A DNA stretch of 64,000 bases from Lysinibacillus mangiferihumi (GTDB lineage: Bacteria > Bacillota > Bacilli > Bacillales_A > Planococcaceae), in assembly GCF_003049665.1 (NCBI RefSeq), contig NZ_PYWM01000023.1, positions 16,855 to 80,854 of the forward strand, read 5' to 3'. Each line of letters opens with the position of its first letter. Position 1 is the stretch's first letter. The notes beneath the pieces were generated by a model. That model saw nothing but the letters and a program-made list of their open reading frames with translations. It was not told where the DNA came from and made no database searches. The position numbers and the translations under genes are program-made. This document shows, piece after piece, positions 45,593 to 56,794 of the stretch.

Positions 45593-46876
45593 ATGAAAAA
45601 ACAGTTTGGCTTACGACTTAAACTAGTATTATTTGTAAGTATACTTGCACTAATCACATATAGTATAAGCTTTATCTTCATTGAATTTATACAACCTACT
45701 GTTTTCCCGGAAACCAATCGTAAGCTATTTGAAGTGATTACTTATTTATTAGGGATTACTTGGTCAGGTATTTTAGCTGCAATTTTCAGCGTTATTTTAA
45801 TCAAGCCATTACAGCAGCTTGAATATTCTGCTACACGTGTGGCAGAAGGTAAAATTGGACAGGATGTAGTAATGCCAAAAACAAATGATGAGATTCGTTC
45901 AGTCGCTATGGCATTCCAACAAATGGTGTTAAATTTACGACATATGGTAGAAAGCATCGATCAAAACTTCCAACAAACAAATCAATCTATTATTAAGCTT
46001 TCCGATGAAACCGCTGTTGCTACAAAGAAAGCAGACGGTATTGCGGTGACAGTGAGACATATTTCGGAAGGCGCCGAAGCGTCAGCTACAGCAGTACAAG
46101 ATACCGCAGAAGCAATTGAAGATGTGCGAGCACTAGCAACTGAAGTCAATACGAGAGCTGAACAGTCTGCAACACAATCAAAAGAGATTTTACATAATTT
46201 AACTAATACAACAAAAGCGATTGAAACGTTAGTCAACAGCATTCAACAAATTGCAGCAGGCAACAACGAAGCGTTAGAAAGTATTCGTACATTGGAAGAC
46301 AATGCGGGACAAGTTGAACGGATTATTAGTTTAGTAGGCGATATTGCTGCGCAAACTAATTTACTAGCGTTAAATGCATCCATTGAAGCTGCTCGTGCAG
46401 GAGAACATGGAAAAGGCTTTGCGGTTGTAGCAGAAGAAGTTCGTGGCTTAGCAGATGAAAGTGCAAAAGCAGTACAAGGCATTACGTCTCTAATCCAATC
46501 CATGCAACAAAATGTTGAGATTGTCGTGAAGCAAATGAATCAACAGGTAGCATTTGCAACAAAAGAAGCAGCACGCGTATCAGAGACAACGACAGCAGTT
46601 GAAGGAATGTCCTCTAGTGTGCATGAAATGGCAGACGCGATTGTTGAGATTTCATCATTAATAGAAAAACAAATGCACAATATCGAAACAACTGCTCGAC
46701 AATCACAAGAAGTGGCAGCGATTGCACAAGAAACATCAGCCGGTGCGCAGGAAGTTAGCAGTGCAACAGAAGAACAAGCTTATGCAATCGAGCAGGTTGA
46801 ACAACTTGCGCAAGATTTAAAAAAGCAATCCGAAGCGCTTCATAAAATGATTCAACAATTTGATAGACAAGCATAG
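45593..46876 (+). CDS. Methyl-accepting chemotaxis protein
   Basis: 427 aa. Two membrane helices (about 13-33 and 45-68) with almost no external loop, then a HAMP domain ([16 protein letters not shown], about 70-120). A long coiled-coil signalling domain follows with the hairpin tip [20 protein letters not shown], then [20 protein letters not shown]. With so little extracellular domain, it probably senses membrane state or an intracellular cue. ATG 45593 follows TTGAGGGGC. It is inserted between ywlE and rpiB, which are neighbours in B. subtilis. Confidence 0.95.
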   Translation: MKKQFGLRLKLVLFVSILALITYSISFIFIEFIQPTVFPETNRKLFEVITYLLGITWSGILAAIFSVILIKPLQQLEYSATRVAEGKIGQDVVMPKTNDEIRSVAMAFQQMVLNLRHMVESIDQNFQQTNQSIIKLSDETAVATKKADGIAVTVRHISEGAEASATAVQDTAEAIEDVRALATEVNTRAEQSATQSKEILHNLTNTTKAIETLVNSIQQIAAGNNEALESIRTLEDNAGQVERIISLVGDIAAQTNLLALNASIEAARAGEHGKGFAVVAEEVRGLADESAKAVQGITSLIQSMQQNVEIVVKQMNQQVAFATKEAARVSETTTAVEGMSSSVHEMADAIVEISSLIEKQMHNIETTARQSQEVAAIAQETSAGAQEVSSATEEQAYAIEQVEQLAQDLKKQSEALHKMIQQFDRQA

Positions 46877-47233
46877 AAAGTTAGACTGTGGACAAGCTTA
46901 AAAAGCATGCCCACAGTTTTTTATTTTTAGCTGGCATGGACGATAATGGGAGCCTTTGGAAAAAATATCGAAATAGTATGTCCACTGTAATAGAAAAAGC
47001 AGAGAAACTTCAGTAGAGGGAATATTATAACAAAAGACCATTATCCGAATTTATTAACAGGATATTCACATTATCCACAAAAAAAAGACCTAAAAATGAA
47101 CGTTTTTTAATCAACTTACAAGAAACGTTCGTCTTTTAGGAGAAATCAGCATAAAAATGCAACAAAAATCATGTTATTCTAGGGAGAGAAGTGGTAAACT
47201 AATGTTGACTATATTTCGAAATGAGGGAACCCA
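46877..47233 (+). other. Intergenic region between the chemoreceptor gene and rpiB
   Basis: 357 bp without a gene. It holds a terminator-like stem ACTGTGG/CCACAGT (46885-46917, then TTTTTT), a small group of DnaA-like boxes (47041-47079, with a perfect TTATCCACA at 47071-47079), and a stem-loop at 47091-47145 (CCTAAAA..GAACGTTT pairing with AAACGTTC..TTTTAGG). Confidence 0.6.
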
Positions 47234-47671
47234 GTGAGAATAGCAATTTCTTCTGATCACGGAGGCAATAATTTACGTCGTGAGATTATGCAACTGTTAG
47301 ATGAGCTAAATATTAGCTACGAAGATTTTGGTCCACAATCTGCGGATTCAGTAGACTATCCTGATTATGCAAAGCCAGTTTCTGAAGGTGTTGCTAGCGG
47401 GGAATTTGATAAAGGCATTTTAATTTGTGGAACAGGGATTGGCATGTCCATCGCTGCGAACAAAGTAAAAGGTATTCGTTGTGCTTTAGTACACGATGTA
47501 TTTAGTGCAAAGGCAACTCGTTGCCATAATGATTCAAATATTTTAGCAATGGGTGAGCGCGTAATTGGTCCTGGCCTTGCACGTGAAATCGCTAAAACAT
47601 GGCTTGAAACAGATTTTGAAGGCGGTCGTCATACACGCCGCGTAGAAAAAATCGCTGAATTAGAACAATAA
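47234..47671 (+). CDS. rpiB: Ribose-5-phosphate isomerase B
   Basis: 145 aa. Interconverts ribose 5-phosphate and ribulose 5-phosphate. RpiB/LacAB fold with SSDHGGNNLR at the phosphate site, DYPDYAKPV and the active-site CGTGIGMSIAANK. GTG 47234 is the start, with GAGGGAA upstream. Orthologue of B. subtilis YwlF. Confidence 0.93.
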   Translation: MRIAISSDHGGNNLRREIMQLLDELNISYEDFGPQSADSVDYPDYAKPVSEGVASGEFDKGILICGTGIGMSIAANKVKGIRCALVHDVFSAKATRCHNDSNILAMGERVIGPGLAREIAKTWLETDFEGGRHTRRVEKIAELEQ

Positions 47672-47797
47672 ACAATGCGCTCTTTCAGTCGTGATCACAA
47701 TAGCGAATAGGCAGTGGCAGCATGTGCTGTCACTTTGCCCTATGCCATTGTACGGCTTAGCGTAAGGAAAAGACATCAATAAAAGGGGCTGAGCTTA

Positions 47798-48340
47798 ATG
47801 GTTGTGCAACAAATACAAACGCAATTGACTCAGTTACTCAGTGATTTCGAAGAGCAAGTAGTGTTGCGACCAAAGACTATTTTTGTCGTAGGCTGCTCTA
47901 CGTCTGAAGTGATTGGTCAGAAAATTGGCACAGCGGGTGCGCTGGAAACAGCACAAGCGATTTTTGAGCCGTTGCAAGCATTTGCAAAGAAACATCAGCT
48001 ATATCTAGCATTCCAAGGCTGTGAGCATATCAATCGTGCAATTACGATGGAAGCTTCAGTTGCAGAACAGTTTGGCTATGAACCAGTAGCAGTCATACCT
48101 GTTCGTACTGCAGGCGGGTCAATGTCAGCTTATGCGTATACAAAATTGGAAAATCCAGTTGTTGTAGAGGCAATACGTGCACATGCAGGTATTGACATAG
48201 GACAAACGTTAATTGGTATGCATTTAAAGGAAGTAGCTGTTCCAGTTCGTACATCCGTGCGAACAGTAGGGGAAGCAATTGTCACAGTAGCAACAACACG
48301 TCCAAAGCTAATTGGTGGCGAACGTGCTGTATATAAATAA
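47798..48340 (+). CDS. ywlG: UPF0340 protein YwlG
   Basis: 180 aa, family of unknown function (TIGR01440/DUF436). Typical segments are FVVGCSTSEVIGQKIGTAGA, LAFQGCEHINRA, TAGGSMSAYAYT and GIDIGQTLIGMHL. Cytoplasmic. Conserved between rpiB and glyA in Bacillales, which suggests a link to sugar-phosphate or one-carbon metabolism, but nothing is proven. Confidence 0.88.
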   Translation: MVVQQIQTQLTQLLSDFEEQVVLRPKTIFVVGCSTSEVIGQKIGTAGALETAQAIFEPLQAFAKKHQLYLAFQGCEHINRAITMEASVAEQFGYEPVAVIPVRTAGGSMSAYAYTKLENPVVVEAIRAHAGIDIGQTLIGMHLKEVAVPVRTSVRTVGEAIVTVATTRPKLIGGERAVYK

Positions 48341-48402
48341 CACTACTTCTGTTGTCAGAGGTACAGGTAAATAACGATAATACTTAGGAGGCTTTTTCAA
48401 AC

Positions 48403-49644
48403 ATGGCATACGAAAAATTAGCAGTACAAGACAAAGCAGTATTAGATGGGATTTTAGCAGAGAAAAAACGTCAACAAGCGAATATCGAGTTAATTGCATC
48501 TGAAAACTTTGTATCTGAAGCAGTAATGGAAGCACAAGGTTCAGTTCTTACTAACAAATATGCTGAAGGTTATCCGGGAAAACGTTACTATGGTGGCTGT
48601 GAGCACGTAGACGTAGTTGAAGATATTGCACGTGACCGTGTGAAAGAAATCTTCGGTGCAGAATATGCTAACGTACAACCACACTCTGGTGCACAAGCGA
48701 ATATGGCTGTATACCATACAATTTTAGAACCAGGCGATACAGTGCTAGGGATGAACCTATCTCATGGCGGTCACTTAACACATGGATCTCCTGTAAACTT
48801 CTCAGGTATTCTTTACAATTTCGTTGAATACGGTGTAACAGAAGATACACATGTAATTGACTACGAAGATGTTCGTCAAAAAGCATTAGCACATAAACCA
48901 AAACTAATAGTAGCTGGTGCATCTGCATATCCACGCGAAATTGATTTCTCTAAATTCCGTGAAATTGCCGATGAAGTAGGAGCTTACTTTATGGTTGATA
49001 TGGCGCACATCGCAGGTCTTGTAGCTGCTGGAGAGCACCAATCACCAATTCCTTACGCTGATTTTGTTACATCGACTACACACAAAACATTACGTGGCCC
49101 ACGTGGTGGTTTAATTCTTGCATCAAAAGAATGGGAGCAAAAATTAAATAAATCTGTATTCCCAGGTATCCAAGGCGGACCATTAATGCACGTAATCGCT
49201 GCAAAAGCAGTAGCATTTGGCGAAGCTTTACAACCTGAGTTCAAAGAATACGCAAAACAAATTAAAGCAAATGCCCGCGCTTTAGCAGACGTGCTAATCG
49301 CTGAAGGTGTAGAGATCGTTTCGGGTGGTACAGATAATCACTTATTACTATTAAACGTAAAATCTCTTGGCTTAACTGGTAAAGTAGCAGAGCACGCACT
49401 AGATGAAGTAGGTATTACAACAAACAAAAACACAATCCCTTACGATACAGAATCTCCATTTGTTACTTCTGGTATCCGTATCGGTACACCTGCTGTAACA
49501 TCTCGCGGCTTTAAAGAAGAAGATATGAAAGAAGTCGGCGCGATTATTGCAACTGTACTTAAAAACCCTGAAGATGAAGCAGTGAAAGCTGAAGCAAAAG
49601 AGCGCGTAAAAGCTTTAACTGACAAACATCCATTATACGCATAA
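48403..49644 (+). CDS. glyA: Serine hydroxymethyltransferase
   Basis: A 413-aa PLP enzyme transferring the serine hydroxymethyl group to tetrahydrofolate, giving glycine and methylene-[40 protein letters not shown] and the PLP Lys in [14 protein letters not shown] are hallmarks. AGGAGG precedes ATG 48403. Codon use is more biased than in the flanking genes, consistent with high expression. Confidence 0.98.
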   Translation: MAYEKLAVQDKAVLDGILAEKKRQQANIELIASENFVSEAVMEAQGSVLTNKYAEGYPGKRYYGGCEHVDVVEDIARDRVKEIFGAEYANVQPHSGAQANMAVYHTILEPGDTVLGMNLSHGGHLTHGSPVNFSGILYNFVEYGVTEDTHVIDYEDVRQKALAHKPKLIVAGASAYPREIDFSKFREIADEVGAYFMVDMAHIAGLVAAGEHQSPIPYADFVTSTTHKTLRGPRGGLILASKEWEQKLNKSVFPGIQGGPLMHVIAAKAVAFGEALQPEFKEYAKQIKANARALADVLIAEGVEIVSGGTDNHLLLLNVKSLGLTGKVAEHALDEVGITTNKNTIPYDTESPFVTSGIRIGTPAVTSRGFKEEDMKEVGAIIATVLKNPEDEAVKAEAKERVKALTDKHPLYA

Positions 49645-49655
49645 TCATTATTGAG

Positions 49656-49705
49656 AAAAGGCTGTGACTAAAGTGTAAAGTTCACTTTAGCCATGGCCTT
49701 TTTGT
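49656..49705 (+). terminator. glyA terminator
   Basis: AAAAGGC, then CTAAAGTG pairing with CACTTTAG, then GCCTTTTTG: a long two-part stem with a T-run. Confidence 0.85.
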
Positions 49706-49933
49706 TTATATATATGGCACTGCAATAATCACTTTTTTGCTACCCAAAAAATAAAATTATCTTATTTTTGGGTTTCTTTACATAAATATATAATAAAAGG
49801 GTATATTGTATTCACTAAGGACAACTAATGTCCTGAAAAGGATAATATTTTTTATAAAAGTGACAATTTAATGAATTTTTATGTACAATATATAATGAAG
49901 TTATAGTTGGTGGATAGAGATGGGAGGGGTTGG

Positions 49934-52087
49934 ATGGTTACTAAATCTATGGATATACGCAATAGTATATTATTAACGACAATTCGTAACTTAGGTCAAC
50001 AATCAAAAGAAAGCTACGTTATTTTAGATGCTAAAACAAACAGTATACTAGAATGCAATGAATCTTTTTGCATGCTAATAAATGCAAGTCATACGGAGAT
50101 TTTCAAAAAAGATTATTTTGAGATGCTTTCAAATCAGTTACAAACGACAACAGTTGAAATGATAAAAGAGAAAATACATAGTGGAGCAATGGTGACAGCA
50201 AAGTTGCATCACCATCGCTTTGAAAAGCCGCCATTTTGGGCCGAGATGCAGACCCTTCCTTTTCAAAGTCATAATAATGAAACTTTATTTGTGTTAGTAC
50301 TTGTGAAGGATATAACGTATTATCATACAGAAGATTTTATAATGCAATTAGAGAGAGCCATCTACGAAGCGATAGAAAAAGACGAGCCATTTTTCAAAAA
50401 AATGGACACTATTTGTAGCGGCATAGATGAATTTTTTATTCCATTTGTATTTAGTACAATACTTATTAAAACAGAATCCAATCAACTTCAAGTGTTTACT
50501 TCTAATAGGATGCGTGACCATGTACCACAATTTTGCGAGATGAACGACTTTTATAGACAGGTGATGCAACAGGGAGCAACGATAATAACAAATAACTTAG
50601 AATATATTGCTATTCCAATAGAGTTTAAACGTTTTGCCAATACAACAAATAAACAAATTGGATGGTTTGTCCCTATTCGTAATCAGAAGCAACAAGCGAT
50701 TGGCTTGTTTATGATATTTTCGCAATATTCAAGCGAAAGTACATTATTTAATAAGTTGTTTGAAAAAATAGGTGCACTTGTTGCATTAGCGTTTACGTAT
50801 GCAAAAACACAAAGAAGGATATGGGATTTAGCATATAAGGATATTACAACGGGTTTGCCGAATCGGCATAGTTTTTTAAATAAGATTGAACAGGAAGAAC
50901 AACGAGGGCATATTGGCTTTATCAAAATAATACAACCTAGTGAATTCCATCAAGTCGTTGAATTATACGGTCGAGAAGCGGGCGACGAGTTATTAAGGCA
51001 AGTTGCTCGACGCCTCCAAGAACATAAAACCGAAATTAATGAATATATTGCTCGATTTACAAGTTCGAGTCTTATTATTTCTCAAGTAACACATAAAGAA
51101 GAATTCAGTGACTATGAACAACGCATCAAAGAATTAACACGCCAGCCCTTTATAATAAATGGTAAGCACATTTATATTACGTTAAAAACTGGAATTTCTT
51201 ATTTTGATAAAGCAATAAAAATTGCTGATGCCATCAGATTTGCTGATAATGCACTATCTTATGCAGCTAACAAACCAGGCACACATATGGAAATATTCAC
51301 AAAGGAACGCAACGATTTATTAGAGCAACAAATGACTGTTCTAAATCATTTATCACAAGCACTTAAAAATAAAGAAATTTCTGTAAATCTACAACCAAAA
51401 GTAGACTTACGAACGGGTGAAATTCAAAGTATTGAAGCTTTAGCTCGTTGGCATTCACCTATTCTCGGCTTTGTATCGCCAGCTATGTTTATACCAGTTG
51501 CAGAAAATGCAGGTAAGGTTCGTGAAATTGATAGTCAAATTTTAGAGATAGTACTTGCGTGGCTAGCAGAGCGGCAACAATTAGGCAAGAAGCTGGTGAA
51601 GGTTGCAGTCAATATTTCGCCAGATCATTTTTACTATCTTCATTTTGTAAGGGATATCCGCCAGCTTGTTGAAAAATATAAAATTAATCCAAGCAATATT
51701 ATTTTAGAGGTAACTGAAAATATCGGTTTAGTCGATTTCCAAACCGCATTCACCATTATCAAAGAATTAAAAAGCTATGGCTTTCAAACATCGGTGGATG
51801 ATTTCGGGACAGGCTTTTCCTCGCTTAGCTATTTGCAACGATTACCGTTCACAGAGTTAAAAATTGATCGCAGTTTTATTAATGACATAAAAGATGCGGC
51901 AACATTAGCCATTGTACGTTCCATCATTCAGCTAGCTTTAAATTTAGGCATGACATCTGTTGCGGAGGGAATAGAAAATGAGGAACAGGTTGAGATTTTA
52001 CGAGCGCTAGGTTGTACAGTCGGACAAGGTTACTTCTATTATAAACCAATGTCCATTGAACAACTTGATACTATACTTGATGTATAA
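49934..52087 (+). CDS. PAS-GAF-GGDEF(degenerate)-EAL c-di-GMP phosphodiesterase
   Basis: 717 aa. An N-terminal PAS-like domain (about 20-130) and a GAF-like region (about 140-290) are followed by a GGDEF domain (TTGLPNRHSF near 300). The active loop of that domain reads RFTSSSLI (about 374) in place of GGDEF, so it cannot be a cyclase. The EAL domain (about 465-710) keeps IEALARW, NISPDHF, EVTENIG, DDFGTGFSSL, LKIDRSFI and VAEGIENEEQ, so c-di-GMP hydrolysis is expected. ATG 49934 follows GGGAGGGG. No membrane span. Sits between glyA and upp, adjacent in B. subtilis, so it is an insertion into conserved order. Confidence 0.9.
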   Translation: MVTKSMDIRNSILLTTIRNLGQQSKESYVILDAKTNSILECNESFCMLINASHTEIFKKDYFEMLSNQLQTTTVEMIKEKIHSGAMVTAKLHHHRFEKPPFWAEMQTLPFQSHNNETLFVLVLVKDITYYHTEDFIMQLERAIYEAIEKDEPFFKKMDTICSGIDEFFIPFVFSTILIKTESNQLQVFTSNRMRDHVPQFCEMNDFYRQVMQQGATIITNNLEYIAIPIEFKRFANTTNKQIGWFVPIRNQKQQAIGLFMIFSQYSSESTLFNKLFEKIGALVALAFTYAKTQRRIWDLAYKDITTGLPNRHSFLNKIEQEEQRGHIGFIKIIQPSEFHQVVELYGREAGDELLRQVARRLQEHKTEINEYIARFTSSSLIISQVTHKEEFSDYEQRIKELTRQPFIINGKHIYITLKTGISYFDKAIKIADAIRFADNALSYAANKPGTHMEIFTKERNDLLEQQMTVLNHLSQALKNKEISVNLQPKVDLRTGEIQSIEALARWHSPILGFVSPAMFIPVAENAGKVREIDSQILEIVLAWLAERQQLGKKLVKVAVNISPDHFYYLHFVRDIRQLVEKYKINPSNIILEVTENIGLVDFQTAFTIIKELKSYGFQTSVDDFGTGFSSLSYLQRLPFTELKIDRSFINDIKDAATLAIVRSIIQLALNLGMTSVAEGIENEEQVEILRALGCTVGQGYFYYKPMSIEQLDTILDV

Positions 52088-52141
52088 TTAGCTTGTATAT
52101 GTAGCAAACACTCTAGAAAAGGGCATATCTCGAATTTAATT

Positions 52142-52170
52142 TTGAGACAGTTGATATTTTCTGTTATACT
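52142..52170 (+). promoter_or_regulatory. upp promoter
   Basis: TTGAGA (52142-52147), 17-bp spacer, TATACT (52165-52170); about 45 bp upstream of the start. Confidence 0.75.
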
Positions 52171-52213
52171 AGTTGAGATAAAAATCAATCCGAACGGTTA
52201 GGAGAGAACCCCT

Positions 52214-52843
52214 TTGAGCAAAGTATACGTATTTGATCATCCACTAATCCAACACAAGTTAACTTATATTCGTGATAAAAATACAGGAACTAAAGAATTT
52301 CGTGAGCTAGTTGATGAGGTAGCAACATTAATGGCATTTGAAATTACGCGAGATATGCCTGTAGAAGAAATTGAAATTGAAACACCTGTAACCATTGCAA
52401 AAACAAAAGTTCTTTCTGGGAAAAAACTTGCCATCGTACCGATTTTACGCGCAGGAATCGGCATGGTAGACGGTGTATTAAAACTTATTCCAGCTGCTAA
52501 AGTTGGACATATCGGTCTTTATCGTGACCCAGAAACATTAAAACCTGTTGAGTACTATGCAAAATTGCCTGCAGATGTTGAAGAACGTGACTTCATTATT
52601 GTAGACCCAATGCTTGCTACGGGTGGTTCAGCAGTGGAAGCTATCAACTCACTGAAAAAACGTGGTGCGAAAAGCATTAAATTTATGTGTTTAATTGCTG
52701 CGCCTGAAGGTGTAAAAGTGATTCAAGACGAACATCCTGATGTGGATATCTATATTGCAGCACTTGACGAAAAGTTAAATGACCATGGCTACATTGTTCC
52801 TGGTTTAGGCGATGCTGGAGACCGTCTATTCGGTACAAAATAA
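52214..52843 (+). CDS. upp: Uracil phosphoribosyltransferase
   Basis: 209 aa. Salvages uracil with PRPP to UMP. Opening [31 protein letters not shown], the PRPP-binding [13 protein letters not shown], and the uracil-site ending [20 protein letters not shown] 52214 is the start, with TAGGAGAG upstream. Confidence 0.97.
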   Translation: MSKVYVFDHPLIQHKLTYIRDKNTGTKEFRELVDEVATLMAFEITRDMPVEEIEIETPVTIAKTKVLSGKKLAIVPILRAGIGMVDGVLKLIPAAKVGHIGLYRDPETLKPVEYYAKLPADVEERDFIIVDPMLATGGSAVEAINSLKKRGAKSIKFMCLIAAPEGVKVIQDEHPDVDIYIAALDEKLNDHGYIVPGLGDAGDRLFGTK

Positions 52844-52904
52844 TATATTGCGCGTATTGCTTACGAAGTAATATCGTTTTATAAACAGCAACTTTATAGC
52901 ACTT

Positions 52905-52935
52905 GAAAGCGTCCTTCAGTACTGAAGGACGTTTC
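52905..52935. terminator. Hairpin after upp
   Basis: GAAAGCGTCCTTCAGT pairs with ACTGAAGGACGTTTC (perfect but for one bulge), with no T-run after it; possibly a weak or Rho-assisted terminator. Confidence 0.5.
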
Positions 52936-53037
52936 ATAGTATGTTTAGGCAATTCGCCCCCCGAACTTGCACTTTAAGGTGAAGAAGTGGCATTGCTTTT
53001 AAACGTACAATATAACCAAAGGACGGTGCAAATCGTT

Positions 53038-54159
53038 TTGACGAAAAAATGGAAAGTGATGACGATTTTCGGTACAAGACCAGAGGCGATTAAAATGGCC
53101 CCGCTTGTATTGGAATTACAAAAGCATCCCGAGCAAGTGGAATCAATTGTGACTGTAACAGCACAACATCGCCAAATGCTTGACCAAGTATTAGAAACAT
53201 TTAAGATCACACCAGACTACGATTTAAATATTATGAAGGATCGTCAAACACTGATTGATGTGACAACAAATGCTTTACAAGGTTTAGATAAAGTTATGAA
53301 AGAAGCGCAACCTGATATTGTCTTAGTGCATGGCGATACGGCTACAACATTCATTGCAAGTTTAGCAGCATTCTATAATCAAATTGCCATTGGTCATGTT
53401 GAAGCGGGTTTACGTACATGGAATAAATATTCGCCTTATCCAGAGGAAATGAATCGTCAGTTGACAGGTGTCATGGCCGATTTACACTTCGCGCCAACTG
53501 AAGTATCCAAGAAAAACCTATTGGACGAAAATAAAAATCCAAATACGATTTATGTAACGGGCAATACAGCTATTGATGCATTAGCTACAACGGTGAGTGA
53601 ACATTATACACATCCAGTGTTAGAGAAAATAGCAAATGACCGCATGATCTTATTAACAGCACATCGTCGTGAAAATCTAGGCGAACCAATGCGCCATATG
53701 TTCCGAGCAATTACTCGACTGCTGGCGGAGCATGAGGATGTTCAGGTTGTATATCCTGTGCATATGAATCCAGCTGTTCGAGAAATTGCCAACGAAATAT
53801 TAGGTGATAATAAACGTGTGCATTTAATTGAACCGCTTGAAGTGTTTGATTTCCATAACTTCGCTGCCAATTCGTATATGATTTTAACGGATTCTGGCGG
53901 TGTACAAGAGGAAGCACCATCATTAGGCAAGCCAGTTTTAGTGCTACGTGATACAACAGAGCGTCCAGAAGGTATTGCTGCGGGAACTTTGAAACTAGCA
54001 GGTACAGAAGAGGAAACGATTTATTCTCTAGCAAAAGAATTACTAGAGGATAAAGAAGCATACGAAGCTATGGCAAAAGCCTCTAATCCTTATGGAGATG
54101 GGCATGCTTCACAGCGTATTGTGGAAGCGCTCTTAGATTTTTTACAAAAAAGCAAGTAA
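53038..54159 (+). CDS. mnaA: UDP-N-acetylglucosamine 2-epimerase (non-hydrolysing)
   Basis: 373 aa. Makes UDP-ManNAc from UDP-GlcNAc for teichoic-acid linkage units or capsule. GT-B-like fold with MTIFGTRPEAIKMAPLVLEL, VHGDTATTFIASLAAFY, GHVEAGLRTWNKYSPYPEEM, TAHRRENLGEP and LTDSGGVQEEAPSLGKPVLV. TTG 53038 is chosen with AAAGGACGGTG upstream, giving TKKWKVMTIFGTRPEA. Between upp and atpI, as in B. subtilis. Confidence 0.95.
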   Translation: MTKKWKVMTIFGTRPEAIKMAPLVLELQKHPEQVESIVTVTAQHRQMLDQVLETFKITPDYDLNIMKDRQTLIDVTTNALQGLDKVMKEAQPDIVLVHGDTATTFIASLAAFYNQIAIGHVEAGLRTWNKYSPYPEEMNRQLTGVMADLHFAPTEVSKKNLLDENKNPNTIYVTGNTAIDALATTVSEHYTHPVLEKIANDRMILLTAHRRENLGEPMRHMFRAITRLLAEHEDVQVVYPVHMNPAVREIANEILGDNKRVHLIEPLEVFDFHNFAANSYMILTDSGGVQEEAPSLGKPVLVLRDTTERPEGIAAGTLKLAGTEEETIYSLAKELLEDKEAYEAMAKASNPYGDGHASQRIVEALLDFLQKSK

Positions 54160-54695
54160 TACACCATTCTGAGTTCAAAAAATGAGTAAATAGAACTAAT
54201 AGTAAATGCGTCGCTAATTTACGAGCATATTTATGTCGTAAATTAGCTTTTTTTTGCATTATTCCGAAAAAACTTTTTGAATCTATGAAAGTTTATACAC
54301 AAATTTGTCAACAATTTGACAAGAGTATAGTGGCTGTGAAGTTTTTCTCCTTTACTAATTGACTTCAAATATCACCTATTGTATGCTTACAAAGGGTAAG
54401 AATGATAAGGGTTTCTATTCGTTGATAGACGTTGAAACACTTGTTATATCAAGTTTCTACTAAATTGACAGTACAAACCATCACTGTCGATTTGCAACGT
54501 TTTGTGCGTTTCGGTTTCATACCGAATAAGTATGGGGTGTAAGGCATTATTAGGGATTTACACCTGTAATTTCAAATGACGTCCCCATTACTATTCCGCT
54601 GTGAGTAGTGTTTTTCACTGCTCTTTTCTGATTTCACAAAGTGGTCAGCAAACGTTTTCTTTACTCGAAAAAATGATTCAGGAGACTACAAACCA
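54160..54695 (+). other. Region between mnaA and the ATP synthase operon
   Basis: 536 bp with no gene. After the mnaA terminator comes an inverted repeat TTGTCA/TGACAA (54305-54322) in a promoter-like AT-rich zone. A run of possible leader stems follows: GACAGT/ACTGTC (54467-54488), GGTGTAA/TTTACACC (about 54535-54563) and GAGTAGTG/CACTGCTC (about 54603-54623). I could not fix the atp promoter. Confidence 0.5.
54213..54256 (+). terminator. mnaA terminator
   Basis: GCTAATTTACGA (54213-54224) and TCGTAAATTAGC (54236-54247), perfect stem followed by eight T. Confidence 0.93.
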
Positions 54696-55067
54696 ATGCT
54701 AGATTTGCATCACATTTTTGCTGTGCAGAAGAGAGCGTTATTTTTTTTGCTCGCACTTTGCGCATTAGGCTGGGGCTTTACGTCCTATCAAACTGTTTTT
54801 GCGGGCATCGCAATCGGAGCATTTTTTGGTACGTATAATTTTTGGATTTTAGTTCGCCGTATGGAGAAGTTTGATCGTTCCATTAGTGAAGGGAAGAAAA
54901 TAGGTTCACTTGGTACAGCACTTCGTTTTGGATCAGGTGTAGCGGCAGTTGCTATAGCCATTTCGTTGCCAAACTATTTTCACTTAATTAGCACGGTCAT
55001 AGGGCTAATGATTCCGTACGTTTTTCTCTTTGTCGAGAGAATTGTATCTCATGTAAGGAACCACTAA
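54696..55067 (+). CDS. atpI: ATP synthase protein I
   Basis: A 123-aa small membrane protein with four predicted helices, thought to help c-ring assembly or Mg2+ uptake. First gene of the atp operon, as is usual. TCAGGAGAC precedes ATG 54696. Sequence conservation in this family is low, so the call rests on size, hydrophobic pattern (ALCALGWGFTSYQTVFAGIA) and position. Confidence 0.85.
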   Translation: MLDLHHIFAVQKRALFFLLALCALGWGFTSYQTVFAGIAIGAFFGTYNFWILVRRMEKFDRSISEGKKIGSLGTALRFGSGVAAVAIAISLPNYFHLISTVIGLMIPYVFLFVERIVSHVRNH

Positions 55068-55092
55068 TGTGCTTTATTAGAAAGAGAGGTGA

Positions 55093-55809
<717 letters not shown>

Positions 55810-55821
55810 TATAAAGCATAA

Positions 55822-56097
<276 letters not shown>

Positions 56098-56275
56098 TTC
56101 AGTTGTATACTGAATTTTACTAGTGGCGAAGCAGGATTCACCAGATGAAACTTCGCCCTTCATTTTGGAACTGATAAAAGCTATGTGCAAATATAGCTTT
56201 TTAAAATAGGTAAGTTTTTAAAGTATTACAAACTATTATGTTGAAGTTAAAGCTCTTGAAGGGAGTGAAACAATC
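56098..56275 (+). other. Structured atpE-atpF spacer
   Basis: 178 bp inside an otherwise tight operon. Three stems: TTCAGT/ACTGAA (56098-56114), GGCGAAG/CTTCGCC (about 56124-56157) and AAAAGCTAT/ATAGCTTTTT (56176-56202), the last terminator-like. They may stabilise the atpE message or partly stop transcription, favouring subunit c. Confidence 0.55.
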
Positions 56276-56794
56276 GTGTTTTTAGACAATCTTGTACTTG
56301 GTGCAGGTGGAGGATTCAATGGTGGAGATATCGTCTCAACATTAGTCATCTTCTTATTATTAATGCTTCTTCTTAAAAAGTTCGCTTGGGGTCCATTAAT
56401 GGGCATCATGCAACAACGTGAAGAATTAGTAGCAAGTGAAATCGAAGCAGCTGAAAAAGCGCGCAAAGATTCGCACAAATTTTTAGAAGAACAAAAAAGT
56501 CTTCTTAAAGAAGCTCGTACGGAAGCACAATCGATTGTTGAGGGTGCTAAGAAGCAAGGCGAAATGCAAAAAGAAGAAATTCTTACAGCAGCTCGCAACG
56601 AAGCTAACCGCTTAAAAGAATCGGCTTTACGTGAAATCGAGTCTGAAAAAGAAAAAGCAATCGCAGCTGTACGTGATGAAGTCGTTTCATTATCTGTACT
56701 TGCAGCATCTAAAGTCCTTAGCAAAGAGATTTCTGAGGCAGACAACCGTGCTCTAATTGAAGAGACGATTGCGAAGGCAGGGGAAGCTCAATGA
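56276..56794 (+). CDS. atpF: ATP synthase F0 subunit b
   Basis: 172 aa: one N-terminal membrane helix (about 18-37), then a long charged coiled coil (REELVASEIEAAEKARKDSH and onward) forming the peripheral stalk. GTG 56276 start with AAGGGAGTG upstream. Overlaps atpH by 4 bp. Confidence 0.96.
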   Translation: MFLDNLVLGAGGGFNGGDIVSTLVIFLLLMLLLKKFAWGPLMGIMQQREELVASEIEAAEKARKDSHKFLEEQKSLLKEARTEAQSIVEGAKKQGEMQKEEILTAARNEANRLKESALREIESEKEKAIAAVRDEVVSLSVLAASKVLSKEISEADNRALIEETIAKAGEAQ

